A stretch of DNA of 64,000 nucleotides from Bacteroidota bacterium (lineage in GTDB: Bacteria; Bacteroidota; Bacteroidia; Bacteroidales; Lentimicrobiaceae). The stretch lies in assembly GCA_009773455.1 (NCBI GenBank), contig WSXU01000001.1:436073-500072 (forward strand), written 5' to 3'. This document shows positions 37,678 to 45,448 of this stretch, one piece after another (within the stretch, counting starts at the first letter, position 1; each line of letters begins with the position of its first letter). A program made the position numbers and the translations under genes. The notes under the pieces are model-generated. The model was not told the DNA's origin. It saw only the letters and a list, made by a program, of their open reading frames with translations, and ran no database searches.

Positions 37678-37932
37678 CTATTTCCTGTTCTCGGTAATGT
37701 AGGCAGCCAGGGTATCAATGGACTGAAATATCTCTTTACCCTTCTTTGTATCTTCGATCTTAATGCCGTATTCCTTCTGCAGCAAAACGATGATCTCGAG
37801 CGCGTCGATTGAATCGAGTCCCAATCCCTCGCCAAAAAGCGGATCGGATGAGTTGATGTCTTCCGGGGTGATGTCTTCTAGATTCAACTGAGCAATGAGT
37901 TGTACCTTCAGCTTTTCTTTTAATTCTTCCAT
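37678..37932 (-). CDS. Acyl carrier protein 1
   Basis: The 84-residue protein has the phosphopantetheine site Ser41 in GLGLDSIDALEIIVLLQKEYG, with the acidic helix II expected of ACPs. It lies 5 bp after the 206-residue ketosynthase-like gene and just before ketosynthase A. It is one of two carrier proteins in the cluster and is distinct from the housekeeping AcpP (DSLD). Confidence 0.93.
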   Translation of the reverse strand: MEELKEKLKVQLIAQLNLEDITPEDINSSDPLFGEGLGLDSIDALEIIVLLQKEYGIKIEDTKKGKEIFQSIDTLAAYITENRK

Positions 37933-37937
37933 ATCGG

Positions 37938-38558
37938 TTATAATTTAAATATTTGATGAATAAAATCAACCGTAAAATTACCCTGACTTTCCCCGCCATT
38001 CTCTTTTTCAACATCCATAAGAAAAGCCCGGTAGTTGTCCGCAAGGTCAACCTCAACCCAGCCGGCAATAACCTTCCTGGTACTGGTGGTGTTGAACAGT
38101 ATGTTGAGGTAGCTTACCATAAACTGAATGTCGGATTCTTCCTGGATAAAAAATGTATTCTCTCCTTTCAGGTTATGATGTATGCAGATTTCTCCGGCTA
38201 CAATGTTGGGCAAGGTATAAACAAAAACAGCCGGACTGGGAATATCGTTGATGGATTCAAAGTATTTTTCATCGGTATTCAGTGATGATGCACTGTTTGC
38301 CAGCACAATGGCTTTCTCTTCCGGCTCAAAACGATCGCGGTCATCATCCTGTAGCAGAATTTTTGCTGCCACAAACCCGAGTTTTGACTGAGGGTCCATT
38401 TTGAAGAACTTCAGATAGGAGATGCTGCATGAATGATAAATCTGCTTCATGAACTCACCAAAGTCTGCCCCCTGTTCATTCAGGAGAAGGCCGGTTCCGT
38501 TTACCTTAACGGACCGGTTGTCAACAGACACATATTTTCTTATAACCGGGTTATTCAT
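37938..38558 (-). CDS. Short ketosynthase-like protein of flexirubin clusters
   Basis: From the ATG that overlaps the end of the upstream ketosynthase gene by 8 bp it has 206 residues. Parts match the N-terminal half of ketoacyl synthases (FKMDPQSKLGFVAAKILL, IVLANSASSLNTDEKYFESI, SPAVFVYTLPNIVAGEICI, KGENTFFI), but the protein ends before the region with the catalytic histidines and has no nucleophilic Cys. It cannot condense alone. It may serve as a structural or chain-length partner. Proteins of this size and type recur in flexirubin gene clusters. Confidence 0.75.
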   Translation of the reverse strand: MNNPVIRKYVSVDNRSVKVNGTGLLLNEQGADFGEFMKQIYHSCSISYLKFFKMDPQSKLGFVAAKILLQDDDRDRFEPEEKAIVLANSASSLNTDEKYFESINDIPSPAVFVYTLPNIVAGEICIHHNLKGENTFFIQEESDIQFMVSYLNILFNTTSTRKVIAGWVEVDLADNYRAFLMDVEKENGGESQGNFTVDFIHQIFKL

Positions 38559-39687
38559 GCTTTCGAAATAATGCAGCGGCATTGCAGCCACCAAATCCGG
38601 AGGCCGTTTTGACAAAAGTCCTGAACGGCTGTTGTAAATTCTCTATGGGTGTATTCAGTGAATTGACGAGACCCTGATGCTGAAGCCCCATGTTTTTCAG
38701 CATCATGTTTTCTGACAGGCACCATGCCCCGATCAGCGATTCGATGATACCGGCCGCCCCCAGCGTATGGCCGATAAAACCTTTCACACTGTTTGCCGGT
38801 ATATGGGCAAGGCCGGCCCTGGTTAGGGCAATCGACTCCATATCATCGTTGAAGGGAGTTGCGGTTCCGTGGGCAGAGATAAATCCGGGGTCTTCATCAA
38901 TGCCCTTCAGGGCTTGTTTCAGGGCAATGTAAAGGCCCTCGCCGGTTCTTGATGGACCTGAAATATGGTTGGCATCGTTGGCCGAAGCCCCCGAAACCAA
39001 CTCTGTCACTGTTTTTCTTCCATTAGGCCTGCGGTTTGACAAAACAACGGTTCCCGCGCCTTCACCCAGGGTTAAACCATCCCTGTCGCGGTCAAATGGT
39101 TTACAGGGATTCGCACTCAGCGACAAAAAAGACTGAAATCCGGAAACAATAAACTTTGAAACCACATCCGCACCCACAATCACCGCATGGTCATAATCCC
39201 CGTTTTTAATCAGACGTTGCCCGACAATCATGGCAAGCAACCCTGAAATACAGGCGTTCGATACAACAATGACCTTGTTGGGATTGCCATAATACCGGCG
39301 GATCTGGTCGGCCGAATGCCAGAGCAGGAGACGGTTGTTACCGGCATTGTTACCCTTACCACGCATCAGTTCAATGTTTCCTTTGGTGGTTGAGAGTATA
39401 AATACAGTCCTTGGGTCCGATGGATCAACCGAAGAGCCCTTCAGCGCCTCCTTTGCCGACAGGAAAACAAGCTTTCCAAAGGTACTGTCATCGGGAAGCG
39501 AAAATCCTGAAAGAGCGGCATTAAGCCTGTTTTTGTCAACAAGCGACACCGGGAAGGCCTGATCGGATAAAGTAGTGTTACTGCACATCTGAATGCCGGA
39601 AATGCCTTCGCCCATTGCTTTCATATTCTCCTCAACGGAAAAGCCCAGGGAAGTGATTATATTCTCCGATTCAAGATAAACAGACAT
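38551..39687 (-). CDS. Beta-ketoacyl-ACP synthase, intact B
   Basis: The ATG overlaps by one base the TGA of the thioesterase gene (TGATG), giving 378 residues. The triad is present: Cys146 in VVSNACISGLLAM, His in ISAHGTATPFNDD and His in VKGFIGHTLGAAGI. The nucleophile context NACISG differs from the classic ACSSS, as in the second ketosynthase class of aryl-polyene clusters. Its 3' end overlaps the short ketosynthase-like gene, which may be its partner. Confidence 0.9.
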   Translation of the reverse strand: MSVYLESENIITSLGFSVEENMKAMGEGISGIQMCSNTTLSDQAFPVSLVDKNRLNAALSGFSLPDDSTFGKLVFLSAKEALKGSSVDPSDPRTVFILSTTKGNIELMRGKGNNAGNNRLLLWHSADQIRRYYGNPNKVIVVSNACISGLLAMIVGQRLIKNGDYDHAVIVGADVVSKFIVSGFQSFLSLSANPCKPFDRDRDGLTLGEGAGTVVLSNRRPNGRKTVTELVSGASANDANHISGPSRTGEGLYIALKQALKGIDEDPGFISAHGTATPFNDDMESIALTRAGLAHIPANSVKGFIGHTLGAAGIIESLIGAWCLSENMMLKNMGLQHQGLVNSLNTPIENLQQPFRTFVKTASGFGGCNAAALFRKHE

Positions 39688-40127
39688 CACGATTCTCCGG
39701 TATTAAGACCCAGTTTCTCTTTCCATTCAGTAAAAAAAGGAGGATTGGTCAATTGCAGAATCCCCTCCTTGTCGACAAAAACCTGGACGCTGCGTGCGGT
39801 CAATACCAGGCAGTGATCCGATTTTCGGTAAATGCTGTAATTAAAAATAATTTTGGCCGCCAGGGTATCCACCAGTCCTGTTTCAATAATTATTTCATCG
39901 CCGTAATTCAGGTAGGTCTTATAGTTTAACGAAAGTTCTACTACAGGGGTCATAATGTTGTGCCGGTATACATCAAGGTAACCCAGTCCGTATTGCTTTC
40001 CAAAAGCTTCACGGCCATCCTCAAGATACTTCACATAGTTACCATGCCAGACAACCGCCATGGAATCAACCTCACTGAACCGGATGATGGTTTCGGTTGT
40101 ATTTTTCAGAATAATTCTGTCAGTCAA
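39687..40127 (-). CDS. Acyl-CoA/ACP thioesterase (4HBT hotdog)
   Basis: The 146-residue hotdog protein has the 4-hydroxybenzoyl-CoA thioesterase/YbgC motif FSEVDSMAVVWHGNYVKYLEDGREAFG with the catalytic-type Asp. It probably releases or edits an acyl chain from the carrier protein. The gene is translationally coupled (TGATG) to ketosynthase B. Confidence 0.88.
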   Translation of the reverse strand: MTDRIILKNTTETIIRFSEVDSMAVVWHGNYVKYLEDGREAFGKQYGLGYLDVYRHNIMTPVVELSLNYKTYLNYGDEIIIETGLVDTLAAKIIFNYSIYRKSDHCLVLTARSVQVFVDKEGILQLTNPPFFTEWKEKLGLNTGES

Positions 40128-40139
40128 AGTATTGCCAGT

Positions 40140-40742
40140 TTAAGATTTCAGCCAGGACGGGTAGAGAGTTTTGATGTTCTTAAACCCCGCGTATATTCCG
40201 CTGGCCCAGTAATTCCTGAAACCGATGCCACCCCCCAGTTTGTTTTCTGTCTGTTTTGCCATCAGCACCTCATGGGTTTTCACATCAAACAGAACCACCC
40301 AGAAACGGACCTTAACCGCGGGTTTATCAAAGTTCTCAATCACGAAAAGCAGACCGATCCCTTCATCGCCGGAGTAGTTTTTCACCACACCGTTCACCTC
40401 TTCCAGGGTAACCGTGTTGGGTTTGTCGGCCAGCAGTTTCAGGTAATCCACACCGGCATTCCGTTGTGAGGCAATCGAGATGTTATTGGTGATGCGCTTG
40501 TTGAAGGTCGCCTCCAGGTTAAACTTTTCCGGCTCATTCAGAATCAGCTGGTTCCACTGGTCAAAAAAGGAAGAGACGATTTTCGCCCGATCCGAAAAAT
40601 CGACATCCGAACCGACCATACGGGCCTGTGTAAAATCGAGCCCGTACCAGGTAAACGATGGGGCTGCTTCAATTCTTTCGCGGTTCTGGGCCTGCAGACC
40701 CAGGGTGGCAAACAACAAGAAAACTACGATGCACTTTTTCAT
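40140..40742 (-). CDS. Unknown exported protein inside the polyene operon
   Basis: The 200-residue protein has a signal peptide (MKKCIVVFLLFATLGLQA, cleavage before QNRER). The mature part is about 180 residues with alternating strands and helices and phrases such as APSFTWYGLDFTQARMVG and NYWASGIYAGFKNIK. I do not recognise a family. It is spaced 12 bp from both neighbours, so it belongs to the operon. A periplasmic role in handling or transporting the product is possible, but nothing in the sequence proves it. Confidence 0.75.
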   Translation of the reverse strand: MKKCIVVFLLFATLGLQAQNRERIEAAPSFTWYGLDFTQARMVGSDVDFSDRAKIVSSFFDQWNQLILNEPEKFNLEATFNKRITNNISIASQRNAGVDYLKLLADKPNTVTLEEVNGVVKNYSGDEGIGLLFVIENFDKPAVKVRFWVVLFDVKTHEVLMAKQTENKLGGGIGFRNYWASGIYAGFKNIKTLYPSWLKS

Positions 40743-40754
40743 AACGTTCTCATT

Positions 40755-41183
40755 TTAATTGTTTTTAATGAAGATTTTCATTTCACACTCTGCAAAAATA
40801 TCATTATTATCAAAGATTCTTCCCCTGACAATCTGAAATTCAAGCACCTGATCCATAAAATCGATCCTGGTGCTGATGGTTTGCCCCAGTATAGGCAGCT
40901 TATAGATTTTAAGATCCTTTATGCCCGCGATAAACCCAACCTTTGCCTCCCCACCCGTGGAATGCTCAGAAAAACCATTCATGGCAGCGGCCGATTGCGC
41001 GATGTTTTCAATCAGTCCCGGTTCACGGAACATCCCCTTCTCCAGGAACAGGTTATCTTCAGTAATGGTCAGCGAAGTCTCGGCTGAATTCCCTCCGGCC
41101 GACAACAGGGTATCAATCATCACAAAGGGAGGCCTTTGTGGTATCAGTTGCAGGAGTTCATCACCCGATACAGGACATTTCAT
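40755..41183 (-). CDS. 3-hydroxyacyl-ACP dehydratase-like hotdog protein (FabZ/ApeP type)
   Basis: The 142-residue protein aligns with FabZ-type dehydratases: LIPQRPPFVMIDTLLS corresponds to the FabZ LLPHRYPFLLVD region, and GLIENIAQSAAAM to the helix with the catalytic acid (Glu59). The catalytic His of FabZ is replaced by Gln16. Either another residue serves as base or the reaction differs. In the cluster it should form the polyene double bonds together with the FabG-like reductase. It lies 9 bp from the methyltransferase gene. Confidence 0.82.
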   Translation of the reverse strand: MKCPVSGDELLQLIPQRPPFVMIDTLLSAGGNSAETSLTITEDNLFLEKGMFREPGLIENIAQSAAAMNGFSEHSTGGEAKVGFIAGIKDLKIYKLPILGQTISTRIDFMDQVLEFQIVRGRIFDNNDIFAECEMKIFIKNN

Positions 41184-41192
41184 GATTTCAGG

Positions 41193-42257
41193 CTATTTGA
41201 TCTTACAGGTCAGCAGGGTGTGGCTGACACCGATATTTTCGAACGATTCATCGACTTCCAGTCCGGCTTCGGCGATCAGTTTCAGCATGTCGTCAGAATG
41301 ATACATCTGGCTGCAGCCGTTGGCAATGCAGGTAAAATAGAGTGAAGTCGCATGCAGACTGTAAGTGGATGCCTCAAATTCCTGTTTGTCCCAGTAGGTT
41401 TCAAGGATAAAAAGACGGCTTTCAGGCTGCATGGCAGCTTTGGCCCTTTTCAGCAGCGATAAAACATCGGCCTGTGAGAAACAGTCGAGAAACTGGCTCA
41501 TCCAGATAACATCAGCCCCTTCGGGCAGCGCTGCCGAATGATCGAGCAGGTTGGTGGCAAAAGTATTGATGCGGTTCGAAAACCCTTTTTGGGCTATGGC
41601 TTCTTCAGCCTTGACAACCTGGCCGGGCAGGTCGACAATGGTGACCTTAACATCGGGATCGAATGACATGCACTCCAGGGCAAACTTTCCGGTGTTTCCG
41701 CCAACATCCATGATACGGGCCGGCTTGTTTCTGAAAACAATGGGCATCAGTTCCGGAAAGGCATAATCAGAATAAAAATGGTCAAAAGCCAGCCAGCTCT
41801 TCAGGGCCTCTTCCGGCAATTGAAACAATCCTTCATACACGGTATCCCATTCCCCGAAAACCTTCAGCCCGGCCGGCTTCCCTTCCGTGATGCTCTCTTC
41901 GAGATGGAACATCCCCTGGTAGTTTACGTCGTGGGTAAAGTCCATATTGACACGCGTCAGGGCGTCGTACTGCAGAAAATAACCGGTTTTTGTCAGCAGC
42001 CAGAGGTCGTTCTGAACCCTCACCACTTCAAGGCTTAAACCGGCCTCCAGCAATACTTTGACGCCATAGATGCTGAGATTCAGTCTGGAGGCGATCTCCT
42101 CTGTTTTCAGTCCTTTCCTCTCCTTCATCAGCAGTTCAAGGATGCCCAGATTGCGCAATGCCCTGGCCGCCTGAAACATAACGGGGGCAAAGGCTATTTT
42201 CTGTGCCTTGTATTTAGCCTCCAGGGCTGAACTGTTATCGTTGCCGTAATTTAGCAT
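41193..42257 (-). CDS. SAM-dependent O-methyltransferase
   Basis: The ATG six codons after the LpxL-like gene's end gives 354 residues; an upstream TTG within that gene is less likely. Residues 10-95 form a winged-helix dimerisation domain (LLMKERKGLKTEEIASRLNLS) and the rest a class I methyltransferase domain with motif I IMDVGGNTGKFALE, strand-2 acid VTIVDLPG and the later ADVIWMSQFLDCFS. This is the layout of polyketide and aromatic O-methyltransferases. It probably methylates the aryl head group of the polyene, as found in some flexirubins and aryl polyenes. Confidence 0.87.
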   Translation of the reverse strand: MLNYGNDNSSALEAKYKAQKIAFAPVMFQAARALRNLGILELLMKERKGLKTEEIASRLNLSIYGVKVLLEAGLSLEVVRVQNDLWLLTKTGYFLQYDALTRVNMDFTHDVNYQGMFHLEESITEGKPAGLKVFGEWDTVYEGLFQLPEEALKSWLAFDHFYSDYAFPELMPIVFRNKPARIMDVGGNTGKFALECMSFDPDVKVTIVDLPGQVVKAEEAIAQKGFSNRINTFATNLLDHSAALPEGADVIWMSQFLDCFSQADVLSLLKRAKAAMQPESRLFILETYWDKQEFEASTYSLHATSLYFTCIANGCSQMYHSDDMLKLIAEAGLEVDESFENIGVSHTLLTCKIK

Positions 42258-42262
42258 AGACC

Positions 42263-43153
42263 TTAACTTTTTTCCCAAAATTGATAATAGTTAAACCACT
42301 GAAGCGGGTACTGCTTCAGCCTGAATTCAATCACCGAAGCATACTCCTGCACCATCTTTTTCATCTCTTCCTTCCTTGTGGTCAGTTTCGAAGGGTAAGG
42401 ATACACTTTGCCGGGTGTGGCATAAAAATGATAATGTGTCGTTTTCTCCTTGACGGTTACCACATAGGAAACCGGGACTCCGAATTTACTGGCCATGTAC
42501 AGGGGGCCTGTTGGTAAAAGCGCCGGCTTGCCCATAAAACTCACCCTGACATTCCCGGCCCCCGGAAGGAACCTGTCACCATGAATGGCAACCATTTCGT
42601 TGCGCTTTAACGCATTCCCGATTTCAACCAGGTGCGAAAGATCCTCTTTGATGGCTATGATCCGGATGTTCTTGTTTACCAGTATTTCCTTCAGGTACTG
42701 ATCGATCTGCCGGTGTTCCGCTTCAAGCATCACGATGTTCATCGCTGAGTTGACCCTTTCGAGCAGTTGACCGGCCATCTCCCAGTTGCCCATATGGGCA
42801 CCGATCAATACCCCGCCTTTACCGGCCGCAACCATCTGATGAAGATTCTCCTCCCCTTCGAAAGAAAAGGTGAATTTATTGTAACTGCCCGTCAGAAAGG
42901 CTATTTTATCGATCAGCATCTCACCAAGAAGGCAGAAATTCCTGTAGATACTGACAATAGTCCTGATTTTACTGTATCCGAGTATCTCCCTGAAATAGAA
43001 CCTGATGGGTTCCTTTTTGGAGAAAAATAAAAAATAAAACGCGACAAACCTTAACAGAACGTAAGCAAAAAAGAGGTGTAAATACCTGATGCTTAGTACG
43101 AATATTTTATATCCAATCAGCCCGCCCCGTGATTTACCCGACCATTCAGCCAT
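42263..43153 (-). CDS. LpxL/LpxM-like lysophospholipid/lipid A acyltransferase
   Basis: The ATG 10 bp after the carrier protein stop gives 296 residues. There is a membrane segment at about 20-45 and the lipid A acyltransferase motif HMGNWE (HX4E dyad) in GVLIGAHMGNWEMAG, followed by HGDRFLPGAGN and FGVPVSYVV. Family members acylate lipid A using acyl-ACP in the inner membrane. In aryl-polyene clusters such a gene (ApeJ-like) is thought to attach the polyene to a lipid or glycolipid. Here the role could be that, or ester formation with the dialkylresorcinol. Confidence 0.87.
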   Translation of the reverse strand: MAEWSGKSRGGLIGYKIFVLSIRYLHLFFAYVLLRFVAFYFLFFSKKEPIRFYFREILGYSKIRTIVSIYRNFCLLGEMLIDKIAFLTGSYNKFTFSFEGEENLHQMVAAGKGGVLIGAHMGNWEMAGQLLERVNSAMNIVMLEAEHRQIDQYLKEILVNKNIRIIAIKEDLSHLVEIGNALKRNEMVAIHGDRFLPGAGNVRVSFMGKPALLPTGPLYMASKFGVPVSYVVTVKEKTTHYHFYATPGKVYPYPSKLTTRKEEMKKMVQEYASVIEFRLKQYPLQWFNYYQFWEKS

Positions 43154-43163
43154 TTCAGAATGC

Positions 43164-43418
43164 TTACACAGCCCTGGTTTCGATGTACTTATATAAATCT
43201 TCCAGCGTATGGACACCTTCCATATCTTCCCGCTTCACTTTAAAACCAAAGTCTCTTTCAATGATTACGACGATATCGACAAAATCAAGACTTTCGATTC
43301 CAAGATCCTCAACCAATCTTGCTTCCGGGGTAAGCAATGCCGCCTCTATTTCAAATTCCTCAGCGAGGAATTCATTCACCTTTGCAACTATTTCCGGTTT
43401 CATATCACTCTCCTTCAC
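43164..43418 (-). CDS. Acyl carrier protein 2
   Basis: The 84-residue protein (79 from the second Met) has the phosphopantetheine Ser43 in LVEDLGIESLDFVDIVV. It is located between ketosynthase C and the LpxL-like acyltransferase and is probably the carrier from which the acyltransferase takes its chain. It differs clearly from ACP 1. Confidence 0.93.
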   Translation of the reverse strand: MKESDMKPEIVAKVNEFLAEEFEIEAALLTPEARLVEDLGIESLDFVDIVVIIERDFGFKVKREDMEGVHTLEDLYKYIETRAV

Positions 43419-43467
43419 TTTTTATTTGGGTTCTGATAAAAAATAATGCCATTAAAAACGGCAACAA

Positions 43468-44688
43468 CTATTTAAATTTAGAAATAATCAATGTAGAGTT
43501 GGTCCCACCGAATCCGAATGAATTCGAGAGGAAGACCTCAATCTTTTTTTCGATGGTTTTGCCGGCTATATTAAGTTTGCCGGTGAATTCATCCGGATTC
43601 TCAAAATTGATGTTTGGCGCCACAAATGAGTTCTCCATCATGATCATCGAGTAGATAACCTCACTGGCCCCGCCCATCCACATTTCATGTCCGGTCATCG
43701 ATTTTGTTGAACTGACCAGTGGTCTGCACTCCCCGAAGATCAGGTCGATGGCCTTGGCTTCATTCATGTCGCCGATGGGTGTCGCCGTGGCATGCGCGTT
43801 GATATAGTCAATATCACAGGCTTTGAGCCCGGCATCTTCCAGGCAGCGTTTCAGCGACCTTACCGGTCCGTCAACATTGGGCACCGAAATATGGTCGCCA
43901 TTCGACGAGAAACCATACCCGTTCACTTCGGCAAGTATGCGTGCACCCCTTCTCATTGCAGATTCATAGCTCTCGAGGATAACAGTAGCGGCACCACCGC
44001 TGGGTACGAGGCCATCCCTGTCGCGGTCGAACGGGCGTGAAGCCTTTGTGGGGTCATCTTCCCTGGTCGAAAAGGCACTGAGCCCGTCGAAACTTCCCAT
44101 TGATTCAGCGTTGATCTCCTGACCACCGCCGCAAATGATGATATCCTGCAGCCCTTGTTTGATCAGCAGGTAAGCCATACCAATGGCATGGGAGCTGCTG
44201 GCGCAGGCACCGCTGATGGTAAAATTGATGCCACGCAGTTTCAGGATAACCGAAAGGTTCATGGTTATGGTGGAGTTCATCGACTGGAAGATCGCACCCG
44301 AACCGATTAAGGTAGTATCGCGCTTTTCACGGATCAGATCGATGGATTCGATGACAGGTATAGAGGAACTGTCGTTTCCGTAGAGTATCCCGACTTCATT
44401 TTTTTCAAGGAAATCCATGTCGATCCCTGCGTTCTTCAGGGCTTCCATGGTTGCCACATAACTGTATTCTCCCTGTTCGGCCAGTCCGATCCGCATTCTC
44501 CGGGGCAAATCATTCTTCAGGTTAGGTCGTTCAATCACACCGGTGAGGCAGGAACGGAATCCGAATTCCTTCCTGCGGGGATCAATGCCTATGCCTGAAC
44601 GGCCATAATAGAGCGAATCCCTGACCTCTGCCAGATTTTTGCCTATGGTGGAATAAATACCCATCCCTGTAATCACAACTCTGTTCAT
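43468..44688 (-). CDS. Beta-ketoacyl-ACP synthase, intact C
   Basis: The ATG of MNRVVITGMGIYS, 10 bp after fabG, gives 406 residues; a longer frame inside fabG was rejected. The triad is present: Cys162 in SGACASSSHAIG, His in INAHATATPIGD and His in STKSMTGHEMWMGGA. It is the ketosynthase closest to the ammonia-lyase and reductase genes, so it may start elongation of the aryl primer; that order is inference. Confidence 0.92.
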   Translation of the reverse strand: MNRVVITGMGIYSTIGKNLAEVRDSLYYGRSGIGIDPRRKEFGFRSCLTGVIERPNLKNDLPRRMRIGLAEQGEYSYVATMEALKNAGIDMDFLEKNEVGILYGNDSSSIPVIESIDLIREKRDTTLIGSGAIFQSMNSTITMNLSVILKLRGINFTISGACASSSHAIGMAYLLIKQGLQDIIICGGGQEINAESMGSFDGLSAFSTREDDPTKASRPFDRDRDGLVPSGGAATVILESYESAMRRGARILAEVNGYGFSSNGDHISVPNVDGPVRSLKRCLEDAGLKACDIDYINAHATATPIGDMNEAKAIDLIFGECRPLVSSTKSMTGHEMWMGGASEVIYSMIMMENSFVAPNINFENPDEFTGKLNIAGKTIEKKIEVFLSNSFGFGGTNSTLIISKFK

Positions 44689-44698
44689 GGCTGTATGA

Positions 44699-45427
44699 TT
44701 AGCTGTAAATTCCTCCGTTAACTGAAATAACCTCTCCGGTAATATATTTTGATTCCGGTGATGCCAGAAAACCAACCACTTCAGCAACATCATCCGGTGT
44801 GCCGAACCGGTTCAGGGGAACCAGTTTCTTCAGTAATTCCGCATCAAGGTCTTTGGTCATGTCTGTTTCAATAAAACCGGGCGATACACAGTTTACCGTC
44901 ACTTTCTTTTTCCCGATTTCCATGGCAAGCGATTTGGATGCCCCGATGATGCCCGCTTTGGCGGCTGAATAGTTTGTCTGCCCCGGCTGCCCTTTTTGTC
45001 CCGAAAGGGATACTATGCTGATTATCCGACCCTGCTTCCTGATGAGCATCGGCTGCAGCACCTGCCGTGTAACATAGAAAAAGCTGTCGAGATTCGTTGA
45101 AATCACATTTTTCCACTGATCAACCGACATAAACACCATCAGTCCGTCATCACGGATTCCGGCATTGTTCACCAGAACTTCAATATAATTGTCCGGATTA
45201 CGTTCGGCCCAGGCTCCGAGGACCGTTTCAACCTGCGCATTGTCAGATACATCAAAAGGCAACAATTCACCCTGTCCGCCATGGTCAAGAATCTCACGCA
45301 GGGTTTCTTCCGCAGCAACCCGGTTGGTATGATAATTCAACAGCACATAAAATCCGTCACCGGCAAGTTTCTGAGCGATTGCTTTTCCAATTCCCCGGGA
45401 GGCTCCTGTAACCAATGCAAATTTCAT
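44699..45427 (-). CDS. 3-oxoacyl-ACP reductase (FabG-like SDR)
   Basis: The 242-residue short-chain dehydrogenase has the NADPH motif TGASRGIGKAIA at the N-terminus, NNAGIRDDGLM, the catalytic Ser in ISIVSLSGQKG and Tyr-Lys in NYSAAKAGIIGA. It reduces the beta-keto group after each condensation. Aryl-polyene clusters carry a dedicated FabG (ApeQ). It is the second gene of the leftward operon, 21 bp after the ammonia-lyase gene. Confidence 0.93.
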   Translation of the reverse strand: MKFALVTGASRGIGKAIAQKLAGDGFYVLLNYHTNRVAAEETLREILDHGGQGELLPFDVSDNAQVETVLGAWAERNPDNYIEVLVNNAGIRDDGLMVFMSVDQWKNVISTNLDSFFYVTRQVLQPMLIRKQGRIISIVSLSGQKGQPGQTNYSAAKAGIIGASKSLAMEIGKKKVTVNCVSPGFIETDMTKDLDAELLKKLVPLNRFGTPDDVAEVVGFLASPESKYITGEVISVNGGIYS

Positions 45428-45448
45428 AATGTAAAAAAGATAAATGCT

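Noticed and set aside
36397-44688. Housekeeping fatty acid synthesis locus
   Set aside because: Three ketosynthases, two Cys-less partners, two carrier proteins, an ammonia-lyase, a methyltransferase and darA/darB fit a polyene-resorcinol cluster and not primary fatty acid synthesis.
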